In this document: positions 7,233-13,635 of the stretch, piece after piece | Layout of the letters: every line of letters begins with the position of its first letter | How positions within the stretch are numbered: position 1 is the stretch's first letter | Source: Gelria sp. | Lineage (GTDB): Bacteria; Bacillota; Syntrophomonadia; Syntrophomonadales; Syntrophomonadaceae | Reading direction: 5' to 3' | DNA length: 14,641 nt | NCBI GenBank assembly: GCA_012839665.1 | Contig: DUMX01000189.1 | Coordinates: 1 to 14,641, forward strand | Notes under the pieces: generated by a model | Told to the model about the DNA's origin: nothing | Database searches by the model: none | Seen by the model: the letters and a program-made list of their open reading frames with translations, nothing else | Program-made: the position numbers and the translations under genes

Positions 7233-7805
7233 CTATTTTCGGCTAATCCAGCTTATCAGTATGGTTCCTATAGCTGTGGCCAGCCATTCATTCTCCTCCA
7301 ATAATGAATTATATGCTGCCAGGCTACCTTTAGATATTTCAAATTCACTCAGGATTTCCTCCATCTGCAGCAGTAGACTGGCAAAATTTTCTCGGTTTCC
7401 CGGAGCCTTTATGGTAATCAGGCTATCCAGATAATTTAAATAATCACTGGTCATATCTAGTTTTTCAGGTTTAACGGTGGTTTGGGTTTGCGCAGATGCG
7501 GCTTGCAAGGAAGCCTCGTATTCCTCTTTACTACCGTAATAAGCTCTGTCCTGAAACCACTGACCCTCAACATATTCAGGTTCTGTAGCTATAATGAAGA
7601 ATTCTTCCTGGGATTTTGCAGCTATTAGCAAGTCACCGGCAGTAATATCTACTCCCGGGAACAAAGCTATATATTTGCGTCCACTATTCGGGTCTTGATT
7701 TTTTAAACCAATAACCTCGTTAACTACTTCTGAACCACGCTTAACCATGAAATCAATTCCAGACATCTTCATGATAGTCTGCAATACAGGATTAACAGTA
7801 CTCAT
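7233..7805 (-). CDS. Hypothetical protein, 190 aa
   Basis: I do not recognise this protein. It has no signal peptide and no cysteine motif. Residues 1-85 look like a compact alpha/beta domain. Residues 85-110 are Ala/Gln/Thr-rich and probably a linker. Residues 115-175 are helical. The last 18 residues (ending GTILISWISRK) form a hydrophobic segment with a basic end that could be a weak membrane anchor. The start ATG at 7805 has a G-rich stretch (GGGGGG) about 13 bases upstream, which is a weak ribosome binding site. The gene converges on the hdr-flx operon and nearly touches its terminator. Codon use looks like the neighbours. It is likely real because of its length, clean frame and the terminator placement, but the function is unknown. 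Confidence 0.65.
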   Translation of the reverse strand: MSTVNPVLQTIMKMSGIDFMVKRGSEVVNEVIGLKNQDPNSGRKYIALFPGVDITAGDLLIAAKSQEEFFIIATEPEYVEGQWFQDRAYYGSKEEYEASLQAASAQTQTTVKPEKLDMTSDYLNYLDSLITIKAPGNRENFASLLLQMEEILSEFEISKGSLAAYNSLLEENEWLATAIGTILISWISRK

Positions 7806-7888
7806 ATCTCGTATTTACCCCCCAATTTTATATCTACTTTAAATGATTATCCATGCAACTGAAAAATACCTGCTGGGAATACGTAATT

Positions 7889-7921
7889 AAAAAAACCAGT
7901 GGCGTTTACAGCCACTGGTTT
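7889..7921 (-). terminator. Intrinsic terminator after the 47-aa membrane protein gene
   Basis: AAACCAGTGGC (7893-7903) and GCCACTGGTTT (7911-7921) form a perfect 11-bp stem with a 7-base loop. On the minus strand the stem is followed by a run of seven Ts (complement of 7889-7895). It lies 13 bases past the stop codon of the small gene. An extra CACTGG copy at 7925-7930 could give an alternative shorter pairing. Confidence 0.85.
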
Positions 7922-7934
7922 AAGCACTGGTTTT

Positions 7935-8078
7935 TTAAAAAACTGAACCGCCATACAGGTAGCCCAGGTAGAAAACTCCTACAATAGCTACAATATGCAG
8001 TATCCACCATCCAGCTCTAAGAAAATTAAATGTCCCTAAATCATAACCTTCCTCAGTTTTAATTTCTTGTTCTCCCAT
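7935..8078 (-). CDS. Small single-span membrane protein, 47 aa
   Basis: This 47-aa protein begins MGEQEIKTEEGYDLGTFNFL, a soluble acidic N-terminus. About 24 hydrophobic residues follow (AGWWILHIVAIVGVFYLGYL), then YGGSVF. That is one transmembrane helix with a Trp-Trp pair at its start and no cleavable signal. The frame is open up to 8123, but the ATG at 8078 is chosen because AAGGAGG lies just upstream of it (reverse complement of 8086-8092). A dedicated terminator follows. Several anaerobes carry small proteins of this look, but I cannot name a family. A role as an accessory or anchoring peptide is only a guess. Confidence 0.75.
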   Translation of the reverse strand: MGEQEIKTEEGYDLGTFNFLRAGWWILHIVAIVGVFYLGYLYGGSVF

Positions 8079-8194
8079 CTGAACAGACCTCCTTAACATT
8101 ATTTTTTCTCTTTGATTTCGCAACCTCTATGTTTATTTTTCATTCACTCATAATATTTCCAGTTTAGAAAATCATATTCATAAACCCGAAAAAT

Positions 8195-8227
8195 TTGACA
8201 GGTTGGTTTTAATCTATAAAATATAGT
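8195..8227 (+). promoter_or_regulatory. Possible promoter of the aminotransferase/reductase fusion gene
   Basis: A perfect TTGACA at 8195-8200 lies upstream of AT-rich sequence with TATAAA (8215-8220, spacer 14) and TATAGT (8222-8227, spacer 21). Neither -10 has the ideal 17-base spacing, so the element is only a candidate. The surrounding 8124-8279 stretch holds no gene. Confidence 0.3.
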
Positions 8228-8279
8228 CATATCTAAAATAAATATGCACAAACCTGTGCACAAAGAAGGGAGACATATA

Positions 8280-10958
8280 ATGTCACACCTGCGTAATGAT
8301 TTACTTAACCCTACCTTAAAAAAAGCTTTAAGTTTGTTTCAATTGGATAAAAAATATATATCAGGACAGGGTAGTTATTTACTGGATGAGAAGGGCCAGC
8401 GTTATTTAGATTTTATTTCCCAATATGGAGCCGTTCCCTTCGGTTATAATCCCGAATTTATTTGGGAACGTTTACAGGAAGTACGAGAAAAATCCCTGCC
8501 CAGTTTAGTTCAGCCCTCTATTCCGCAGGAAGCCTTGAAGCTGGCTAATATGCTGGCAGATTGCAGCCCGGGGGACTTGTGTTATTGCACTTTTTGTCAG
8601 AGCGGGGCGGAAGCCGTGGAAACGGCTATTAAGCTAGTTCGCTCCAGTACTAACCGGGAAATAATTATTTCCACCACCAATAGTTTTCATGGTAAAACCA
8701 TGGGGGCTTTATCGGCTACGGGAAAAGAATCTTATCAAAAGCCTTTCTATGCCCCTATTCCGGGTTTTATGACTGTGCCTTTCAATGATATAGAAGCTCT
8801 GGAGCAAGTATTTGCTGAACAAGGTCATAATATTGCCGCCTTTATAGTGGAACCTATACAGGGAGAAGGCGGTATCATTGAAGCTCGTCCTGGCTATTTG
8901 GCTGCAGCCCGGGATATTTGTACTGCCTACGGTGCTGCTTTAATTCTGGATGAGATTCAGACCGGGTTAGGCAGGGCCGGCAGGCTATTCGCCTGTGAAT
9001 ATGAGGGCATTGAACCTGACATAATGCTGCTGGCCAAAGCCCTGGGTGGTGGTTTATTACCACTGGCGGTATGTATCAGTTCTCCTTGGATATGGAACGA
9101 TGAATTTGGTATGCTCCATAGCTCGACTTTTGCTAATAATAATCTTACTTGTTCTGTAGGTCAGGCGGTATTAGAAAAATTGCTTGCCGGTGAGCAGCAA
9201 TTAATTCGGGAGGTGGCTGACAAAGGTGATTACCTCTTGAACAAACTGCAAAAATTAGCCCAAAGTTACCCCGATGCGGTGAAGGAAGTCCGGGGACGGG
9301 GTCTGATGTTAGGTCTGGAATTTCATGATTTGAGAGATTGCGGGTCTTTTGACATGACTTACCTGGTTAATTCGGGTGGTTTTACTGCATTAGTAGCAGG
9401 TTTTTTGTTAAATGTTTATCATATTCGCCTGGCTCCGTTTCTAAATGATTCCATGACCTTAAGATTAGAGCCGGCTCTAAATATTTCCTATGAACATATG
9501 GACTATGTTGTTGAAGCCCTGGATACGGTTTGTAAAATTGTGAGCTACCGTGATTATGCTCGCTTATACCGTTATTTGATTGAAGATTATAGTAAACCAG
9601 ACCAGATTATCGACTACCGTCCGCATAGTCGTAAAACCATAGCTTCAGAACTTAAGGCCGGGGAAGAAGCAACAGAAAAGTTTGCTTTTATTATTCATTA
9701 TCCGGCTCCGGAAGATGTAGTAGCTAACAATCCATCCTTTGCATCATTCAAACGGGATGAGCTTTATCGTTTCCTGGATTGGCAAAAGGATAGTCCTGGG
9801 GCAGATATAGTATGTCATATACCTGCAATCAGGTCATCAGCTGGCAAGGTTGCTGAAGGCTGGTTAATTGGAGTGCCTTTCGGCGCCCGGGAAATGATGA
9901 ATTTGCCCCGTAAAGAAACCTCGGCCGTAATTGCCGAAGCAGTGGATTTAGGTAAGGAATTGGGAGCCGGGATAGTAGGGTTGGGGGCTTTAACTTCGGT
10001 GGTTACCCGCGGTGGCAGGTCAGTTCAGGGCCGGGGGGTAGCTATAACCAGTGGTAATAGTTTTACTACTCTCATGGCTATGGAGGCACTATTTGCCGGT
10101 GCCAGGAAAATGCATATCAGCTTTGACCATAGCAGGGCTGCTGTAGTTGGAGCTACTGGCTCTATCGGCCGTGTCTGCACTTTAATGTTATCTGAGCAAT
10201 CCAGCCAGATTACTCTGCTGGGTAATCCACGCCGTTCAAACAGCAGCCCGAGATTAGATTCCCTCTTTTCGGAACTGTTTACCTATGCTTATCAAAGGAT
10301 GCAAAAAGGTCAACTGGGTGGATTAAGCAGGTGGTTAAAACAAAGTCTGGATATGCTGGTTGACCGGGATAGTCCCAGAGCTCGGGAATTGGCACAGGTC
10401 CTGATGGATGGCGTTGATTTATCCCCCAAATTACTATCCTATATATGTGATTATTTGGGGATAGAATTACCACTGCAAGTTAGCCTGGATATCGAAGAAA
10501 CCTTACCGCTGTGTGACATGATTGTGGCTGCCAGTAATTCGCCTGATTATATCATTTACCCTCAGCATCTTAAGCCGGGGGTAGTTGTCTGTGACGTTGC
10601 CCGCCCGGCCGATGTTTCCCCCCAGGTTTTCAAAGAACGTGATGATGTTCTTATCCTGGAGGGTGGGTTGGTACAGTATCCGGATAAGATATCCTTTGGC
10701 CCTAACCTGGGTTATCGGGATGGTGTAAACTTGGCCTGCTTATCGGAGACTGTACTGTTGGCACTGGAAGGCGACTACAATGACTATAGCATTGGTTCTC
10801 GGATGCCACTGGAGACAGTTAACTATCTGCGCAGTCTCGGTAAAAAACATGGCCTGGGACTGGCAGGACTTATGATGAATAACCAGGAAATAAGCGACCG
10901 GGAAATTGAAGCCATTTACCAGCGCTCCCTACAATTGAAAAAAGCAAATAATATATAG
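8280..10958 (+). CDS. Fusion protein: class III PLP aminotransferase plus AAR-like long-chain acyl-thioester reductase
   Basis: The protein has 892 aa from the ATG at 8280, chosen because GGGAG lies at 8268-8272; an in-frame ATG at 8244 would add 12 residues without an RBS. Residues 1-430 are a class III aminotransferase: SGAEAVETA for phosphate binding, Asp224 in LDEIQTGLGR, and PLP Lys253 in LAKALGGGLLP. Residues 468-892 resemble the cyanobacterial acyl-ACP reductase that makes fatty aldehydes. Matching elements are LGALTSVVT, ITSGNSFTT, the Rossmann motif VVGATGSIGR (Gly624-Gly630), CDMIVAASNSPD, ILEGGLVQ, and Cys820 in ACLSETVLLALEG. Cys820 aligns with the cyanobacterial active-site Cys in FACFAEAMLLEFEG. 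Predicted chemistry is acyl thioester to aldehyde with NADPH, then transamination to a primary amine. About 75 residues (665-740) look inserted in the Rossmann fold. The family calls are firm for the aminotransferase and good for the reductase; the product is inference. Confidence 0.85.
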   Translation: MSHLRNDLLNPTLKKALSLFQLDKKYISGQGSYLLDEKGQRYLDFISQYGAVPFGYNPEFIWERLQEVREKSLPSLVQPSIPQEALKLANMLADCSPGDLCYCTFCQSGAEAVETAIKLVRSSTNREIIISTTNSFHGKTMGALSATGKESYQKPFYAPIPGFMTVPFNDIEALEQVFAEQGHNIAAFIVEPIQGEGGIIEARPGYLAAARDICTAYGAALILDEIQTGLGRAGRLFACEYEGIEPDIMLLAKALGGGLLPLAVCISSPWIWNDEFGMLHSSTFANNNLTCSVGQAVLEKLLAGEQQLIREVADKGDYLLNKLQKLAQSYPDAVKEVRGRGLMLGLEFHDLRDCGSFDMTYLVNSGGFTALVAGFLLNVYHIRLAPFLNDSMTLRLEPALNISYEHMDYVVEALDTVCKIVSYRDYARLYRYLIEDYSKPDQIIDYRPHSRKTIASELKAGEEATEKFAFIIHYPAPEDVVANNPSFASFKRDELYRFLDWQKDSPGADIVCHIPAIRSSAGKVAEGWLIGVPFGAREMMNLPRKETSAVIAEAVDLGKELGAGIVGLGALTSVVTRGGRSVQGRGVAITSGNSFTTLMAMEALFAGARKMHISFDHSRAAVVGATGSIGRVCTLMLSEQSSQITLLGNPRRSNSSPRLDSLFSELFTYAYQRMQKGQLGGLSRWLKQSLDMLVDRDSPRARELAQVLMDGVDLSPKLLSYICDYLGIELPLQVSLDIEETLPLCDMIVAASNSPDYIIYPQHLKPGVVVCDVARPADVSPQVFKERDDVLILEGGLVQYPDKISFGPNLGYRDGVNLACLSETVLLALEGDYNDYSIGSRMPLETVNYLRSLGKKHGLGLAGLMMNNQEISDREIEAIYQRSLQLKKANNI

Positions 10959-10960
10959 TT

Positions 10961-10995
10961 GAATTAAGAATTGAGAATTAAGAATTAAGAATTAT
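10961..10995 (+). repeat. Heptanucleotide tandem repeat (GAATTAA), five units
   Basis: Five consecutive 7-base units start right after the fusion gene stop: GAATTAA, GAATTGA, GAATTAA, GAATTAA and GAATTAT. The array runs directly into the dispersed repeat core. Copy 1 of the dispersed repeat has a related but degenerate AATTA-rich edge, so the heptamers may be the element's variable end. Confidence 0.75.
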
Positions 10996-11030
10996 CGTTG
11001 AAATGCACCCTACGGGTACTACCGGTACCC
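10982..11030 (+). repeat. Dispersed intergenic repeat, copy 2, with hairpin
   Basis: The blocks AAGAATTATCGTTGAA and CACCCTACGGGT match copy 1 at the left edge in opposite orientation. It ends in an inverted repeat, GGGTAC (11014-11019) and GTACCC (11025-11030) around TACCG. T-rich sequence follows (TATTTTCTAATTTTTTG), so this copy may also act as a weak terminator for the fusion gene. No coding capacity. Confidence 0.6.
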
Positions 11031-11044
11031 TATTTTCTAATTTT

Positions 11045-11073
11045 TTGCTTTCATTTGAATAAGGCAGTAAAAT
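11045..11073 (+). promoter_or_regulatory. Candidate promoter for the DUF1285-like gene
   Basis: TTGCTT at 11045-11050 and TAAAAT at 11068-11073 are separated by exactly 17 bases. They sit 32 bases before the start codon, with TAGGAGGG in between. The -35 box matches the consensus at three of six positions and the -10 at five of six. Confidence 0.45.
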
Positions 11074-11104
11074 ATATGGAAAGAATGTATTTAGGAGGGT
11101 AGGT

Positions 11105-11509
11105 ATGGATTTAGTAGATATAACTATCAAAAAAGATGGCAAATGGTATTATGATACAGCAGAGATGTTCAGGCGGAACATATTAAATATCCTGGCCAGG
11201 AATATCGAGCGCATGGAGGATGGCAATTATTGTATAAAGATAGGACAGGAAGTAAGTCCTATTACGGTAGAAGATGTGCCCTTTCTGGCTACTGGCTATT
11301 TAGAAGAGGATGATGGCAAGGTAAAACTAGTCTTTCATGATTTACAGGAGATGCCTTTAGACCATGAAATAAAACTATACTTAAAAGGCGATGTACCCTA
11401 TATCAGTTTTAGATGGGAAGCTGATACCCGGTTGAGCCGGGGGGTCTACTGGAAGCTCAGTGAACTTTTTGATTTTCGGGGTGAAGAAATATATATCGTA
11501 CCTCGCTAA
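11105..11509 (+). CDS. DUF1285-like protein, 134 aa
   Basis: This small soluble protein of unknown function resembles DUF1285. It has an opening DGKWYYDTAEMFRRNIL, a central YCIKIGQEVSPITVEDVPFLATG, and a later strand-rich part ending in SRGVYWKLSELF. The IxVEDVPF motif with an aromatic/turn-rich second half is what recalls the family. No cysteines suited to metal binding, signal peptide or membrane segment is seen. The ATG at 11105 has a good RBS (TAGGAGGGT). It lies 43 bases upstream of the degV-family gene on the same strand, with no terminator between, so they may be co-transcribed. Biochemical role unknown. Confidence 0.7.
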   Translation: MDLVDITIKKDGKWYYDTAEMFRRNILNILARNIERMEDGNYCIKIGQEVSPITVEDVPFLATGYLEEDDGKVKLVFHDLQEMPLDHEIKLYLKGDVPYISFRWEADTRLSRGVYWKLSELFDFRGEEIYIVPR

Positions 11510-11552
11510 AGAAACTATTAAAGACCTGCCATAGCATTAAGGGGGCTTAAAA

Positions 11553-12407
11553 ATGGCATTAAGAATAATAACTGATACCTCTTGTGATTTGCCCGATAAG
11601 GAACTAGAAAAATACAATATTGAGATGATACCTTTGAAGGTTACTTTTGATAATGGGGAGACCTTTTTAGACCGCTTTGAGTTGACTCCAGCTAATTTTG
11701 TTAAAAAGATGAAACTATCAAAAACACTCCCCAAGACTTCAGCCCCGGATCCCCATACATTTACGGAATATTTTGAAAAAGGGTTACGGGAAGTAGGAGA
11801 AGTTCTGTTTGTTAGTCTATCTTCCGGCCTTAGCAGCACTTATCAAACTGCACAACTGGCTTGCAATATGTTGGATAGTGAAAAGGTAAAGGTTTTTGAT
11901 ACCCTTACGGCTTCCCTGGGGACTGGTATTATGGCCATAAAAGCTGCTCATATGTCAGCCCAGGGTTTATCGCTAAACGCCATTATAGAACGACTTACCA
12001 GGATGCGCTCCAGCCGTGAAGTTATTTTTACTCTGGATACCCTGGAAAATGTGGTTAAAGGAGGGCGGCTTAGCAGGATTGAAGGTTTAGCCGGCACATT
12101 GTTACATATTAAGCCCATACTGCGGGGAAATGACCAGGGTGTTCCCGAAGTCATTGAAAAGGTTAAAGGGAGGAAAAATGCCATGCGTCGCCTGGTAAAC
12201 TTGTTAGGTGAGGTGGCAGGAGCTTCATTAATAAAGGATAAACTAATTGGAGTAAGTCATGTCAACTGTGAAAAGGATGCTATCGACCTCAGTGAAGCCA
12301 TTAAAAAAGTCTATAATCCGGTTAACCAAATTATTATTTCTGATATGAGTGCTACTATAGGTACTTATGCCGGGGAAGGTGGCCTCATGATAAATGTTGA
12401 AGGATAA
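11553..12407 (+). CDS. DegV family (FakB-like) fatty-acid-binding protein
   Basis: This 284-aa protein is full length for the DegV family. It begins with the typical IITDTSCDLPDKELEKY strand-loop and has KTSAPDPHTF around 61-70. SLSSGLSSTYQTA near 88-100 is the conserved Ser-rich loop that contacts the lipid carboxylate in family structures. GGRLSRIEG and later GTYAGEGG complete the pattern. In Firmicutes, members (FakB) present fatty acids to the kinase FakA to make acyl-phosphate. No fakA-like kinase gene is in the window, so the partner is encoded elsewhere. The start ATG 11553 follows AAGGGGGC. The stop overlaps the A/U-run of the convergent gene's terminator. Its closeness to an acyl-reductase fusion hints at lipid metabolism, but this is inference. 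Confidence 0.9.
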   Translation: MALRIITDTSCDLPDKELEKYNIEMIPLKVTFDNGETFLDRFELTPANFVKKMKLSKTLPKTSAPDPHTFTEYFEKGLREVGEVLFVSLSSGLSSTYQTAQLACNMLDSEKVKVFDTLTASLGTGIMAIKAAHMSAQGLSLNAIIERLTRMRSSREVIFTLDTLENVVKGGRLSRIEGLAGTLLHIKPILRGNDQGVPEVIEKVKGRKNAMRRLVNLLGEVAGASLIKDKLIGVSHVNCEKDAIDLSEAIKKVYNPVNQIIISDMSATIGTYAGEGGLMINVEG

Positions 12408-12439
12408 AAAAAAGGGGCTTTATAAGCCGATCAAGCCCC
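12406..12439 (-). terminator. Intrinsic terminator for the minus-strand radical SAM transcript
   Basis: GGGGCTT (12414-12420) and AAGCCCC (12433-12439) form a 7-bp stem. On the minus strand the stem is followed by eight Ts (complement of 12406-12413). An alternative inner hairpin GGCTT/AAGCC uses 12416-12428. The U-run on this strand only shows that it serves the leftward transcript, and it sits 196 bases past that gene's stop. Confidence 0.8.
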
Positions 12440-12634
12440 AATAAGAAATGGGTTTACCTGTATATCTAATCCCCCCATACGCTTTATACATGCAAATTAT
12501 ATGCCGGTATTTTATGTTTGCGTACTATCCCCGAAACGAATAGGTTTACGCCCCAAACGCCTGTAAGAATATTCCGTAAATTTGCATACAAAACAGGACA
12601 ACGCCGTGAGACGCTGTCTCGTTTGCGAGACAAA
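12440..12634 (-). ncRNA. Possible structured 3' RNA region downstream of the radical SAM gene
   Basis: This 195-base stretch has no gene but holds nested inverted repeats. ATGCAAATT (12490-12498) pairs with AATTTGCAT (12579-12587). Inside it are GTTT (12516-12519) with AAAC (12555-12558), GCGTA (12520-12524) with TACGC (12547-12551), and CTAT (12525-12528) with ATAG (12540-12543). Next to the gene, GTCTCG/CGAGAC (12616-12631, 4-base loop) overlaps the mutually exclusive GAGAC/GTCTC (12608-12620). The terminator at 12406-12439 would close such an RNA. It could be a 3' UTR or a separate RNA; I see no known family. Confidence 0.3.
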
Positions 12635-13510
12635 TTATAATCTGCTCAGATGGGGAGGCCGAAAGTTTGACTCATCCAGAGTGAGGGCATGGTCAATAGA
12701 AGCCAGCATTTTAGGCTTATCCTCGGGTAGCCTGCCCTGAACATTCCAATAATTAGAAACATGGTCGCTTAAGACCATGCTATTTTCGCATTCCAGATTC
12801 TCTACCAGAGTCCGTAGTTCCTGCAAGGCCTGGTGAGCATTTAGTAGAGTGAAGTTGCCGTTATGATAATCTTCATATAAGGGAGAACCCGGGAAAGGCA
12901 CCAGAGTCCTTATTCTAATAAATTCAGGACTAAAAGCGCTTAAAGCCCGGGCGCTATTTAAAGCATGTTCATGACTCCGCTCTAACCCGCCGACACCAGT
13001 AAGGTAATACTGACTCACTTCAATCCCCGCCTTTTTTAGCTTTAAACCGGCTGATATTATCTGTTCTGAAGTGGTACCTTTTTTGATTTTTTCGAGGGTA
13101 ATATCATCGCCGCTTTCCATGCCGGTGTGTATTCGGCTTAAGCCTGCCTCTTTAAGCTGTTTAAGCTCTTCATCGCTTTTGCGGTCGACAAAGCGGGCGG
13201 AGCCATATACAGTTATACGCTGCAGGTAAGGAAATAATTGACGAGCATAATTCAAAATTTCTACTAACCGTTCAGTTCTCATTACTATAGTATTTCCATC
13301 CGGGAAAAACAGGGAATTAATATGTTCCCCATAATAATCCCGGGCAGCAGCCAAATCTTCCTTAATTTCCTCCACTGTCCGCATCCTGAATTTTGTGCCT
13401 TTATACATGGCACAGAAAGTACACCTATTGTGGGGACAACCTATACTGGCCTGAATAAGAAGGCTATAGGCTTCACTGGGGGGGCGATACACGGTTCCTT
13501 CATAACGCAT
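12635..13510 (-). CDS. Radical SAM protein with CX4CX2C cluster motif
   Basis: This 291-aa protein of the radical SAM superfamily is most like the stand-alone COG1032-type/Elp3-fold proteins. The cluster motif is Cys25, Cys30 and Cys33 (GCPHNRCTFCAMYKG), with four rather than three residues in the first gap. Further features are the SAM-contact-like segment GMESGDD in the middle, TGVGGLERSHEHA, and IRIRTLVPFPGSPLYED, a stretch typical of this group. No B12 domain or extra C-terminal cluster is present. The start ATG 13510 has AGGAGGTG upstream (reverse complement of 13521-13528). The gene is monocistronic, convergent with the degV-family gene and divergent from the response regulator. Substrate unknown. 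Confidence 0.85.
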   Translation of the reverse strand: MRYEGTVYRPPSEAYSLLIQASIGCPHNRCTFCAMYKGTKFRMRTVEEIKEDLAAARDYYGEHINSLFFPDGNTIVMRTERLVEILNYARQLFPYLQRITVYGSARFVDRKSDEELKQLKEAGLSRIHTGMESGDDITLEKIKKGTTSEQIISAGLKLKKAGIEVSQYYLTGVGGLERSHEHALNSARALSAFSPEFIRIRTLVPFPGSPLYEDYHNGNFTLLNAHQALQELRTLVENLECENSMVLSDHVSNYWNVQGRLPEDKPKMLASIDHALTLDESNFRPPHLSRL

Positions 13511-13586
13511 ATATTTAACACACCTCCTCTGTCCTTTAGATTAACAAAAACAACCACGGTTTGAAAGTGCTGGAGATATAATTATG

Positions 13587-13604
13587 TGAGGGGTGAGGGG
13601 TGAG
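13587..13604 (+). repeat. Short heptanucleotide tandem repeat (TGAGGGG)
   Basis: Two full TGAGGGG units and a partial TGAG lie in the divergent intergenic region between the radical SAM gene and the response regulator. The 7-base period equals that of the unrelated GAATTAA array at 10961-10995. It lies upstream of both divergent coding regions, so it could affect their spacing if copy number changes. Confidence 0.6.
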
Positions 13605-13635
13605 CACCTGGGCTATTTCTTGAACTATTCGGGTA

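Noticed and set aside
7207..7434. 75-codon frame on the plus strand beginning inside the terminator
   Set aside because: Its start lies within the hairpin stem and it is antisense to the 190-aa gene; no ribosome binding site.
8244..8279. Longer N-terminus of the fusion protein from the ATG at 8244
   Set aside because: No ribosome binding site precedes it, whereas the ATG at 8280 has GGGAG seven bases upstream and begins at the normal family N-terminus.
12406..12439. Terminator for the degV-family gene
   Set aside because: On the plus strand the stem is followed by AATAAGAAATG with no U-run. The eight-U tract exists only for the leftward transcript.
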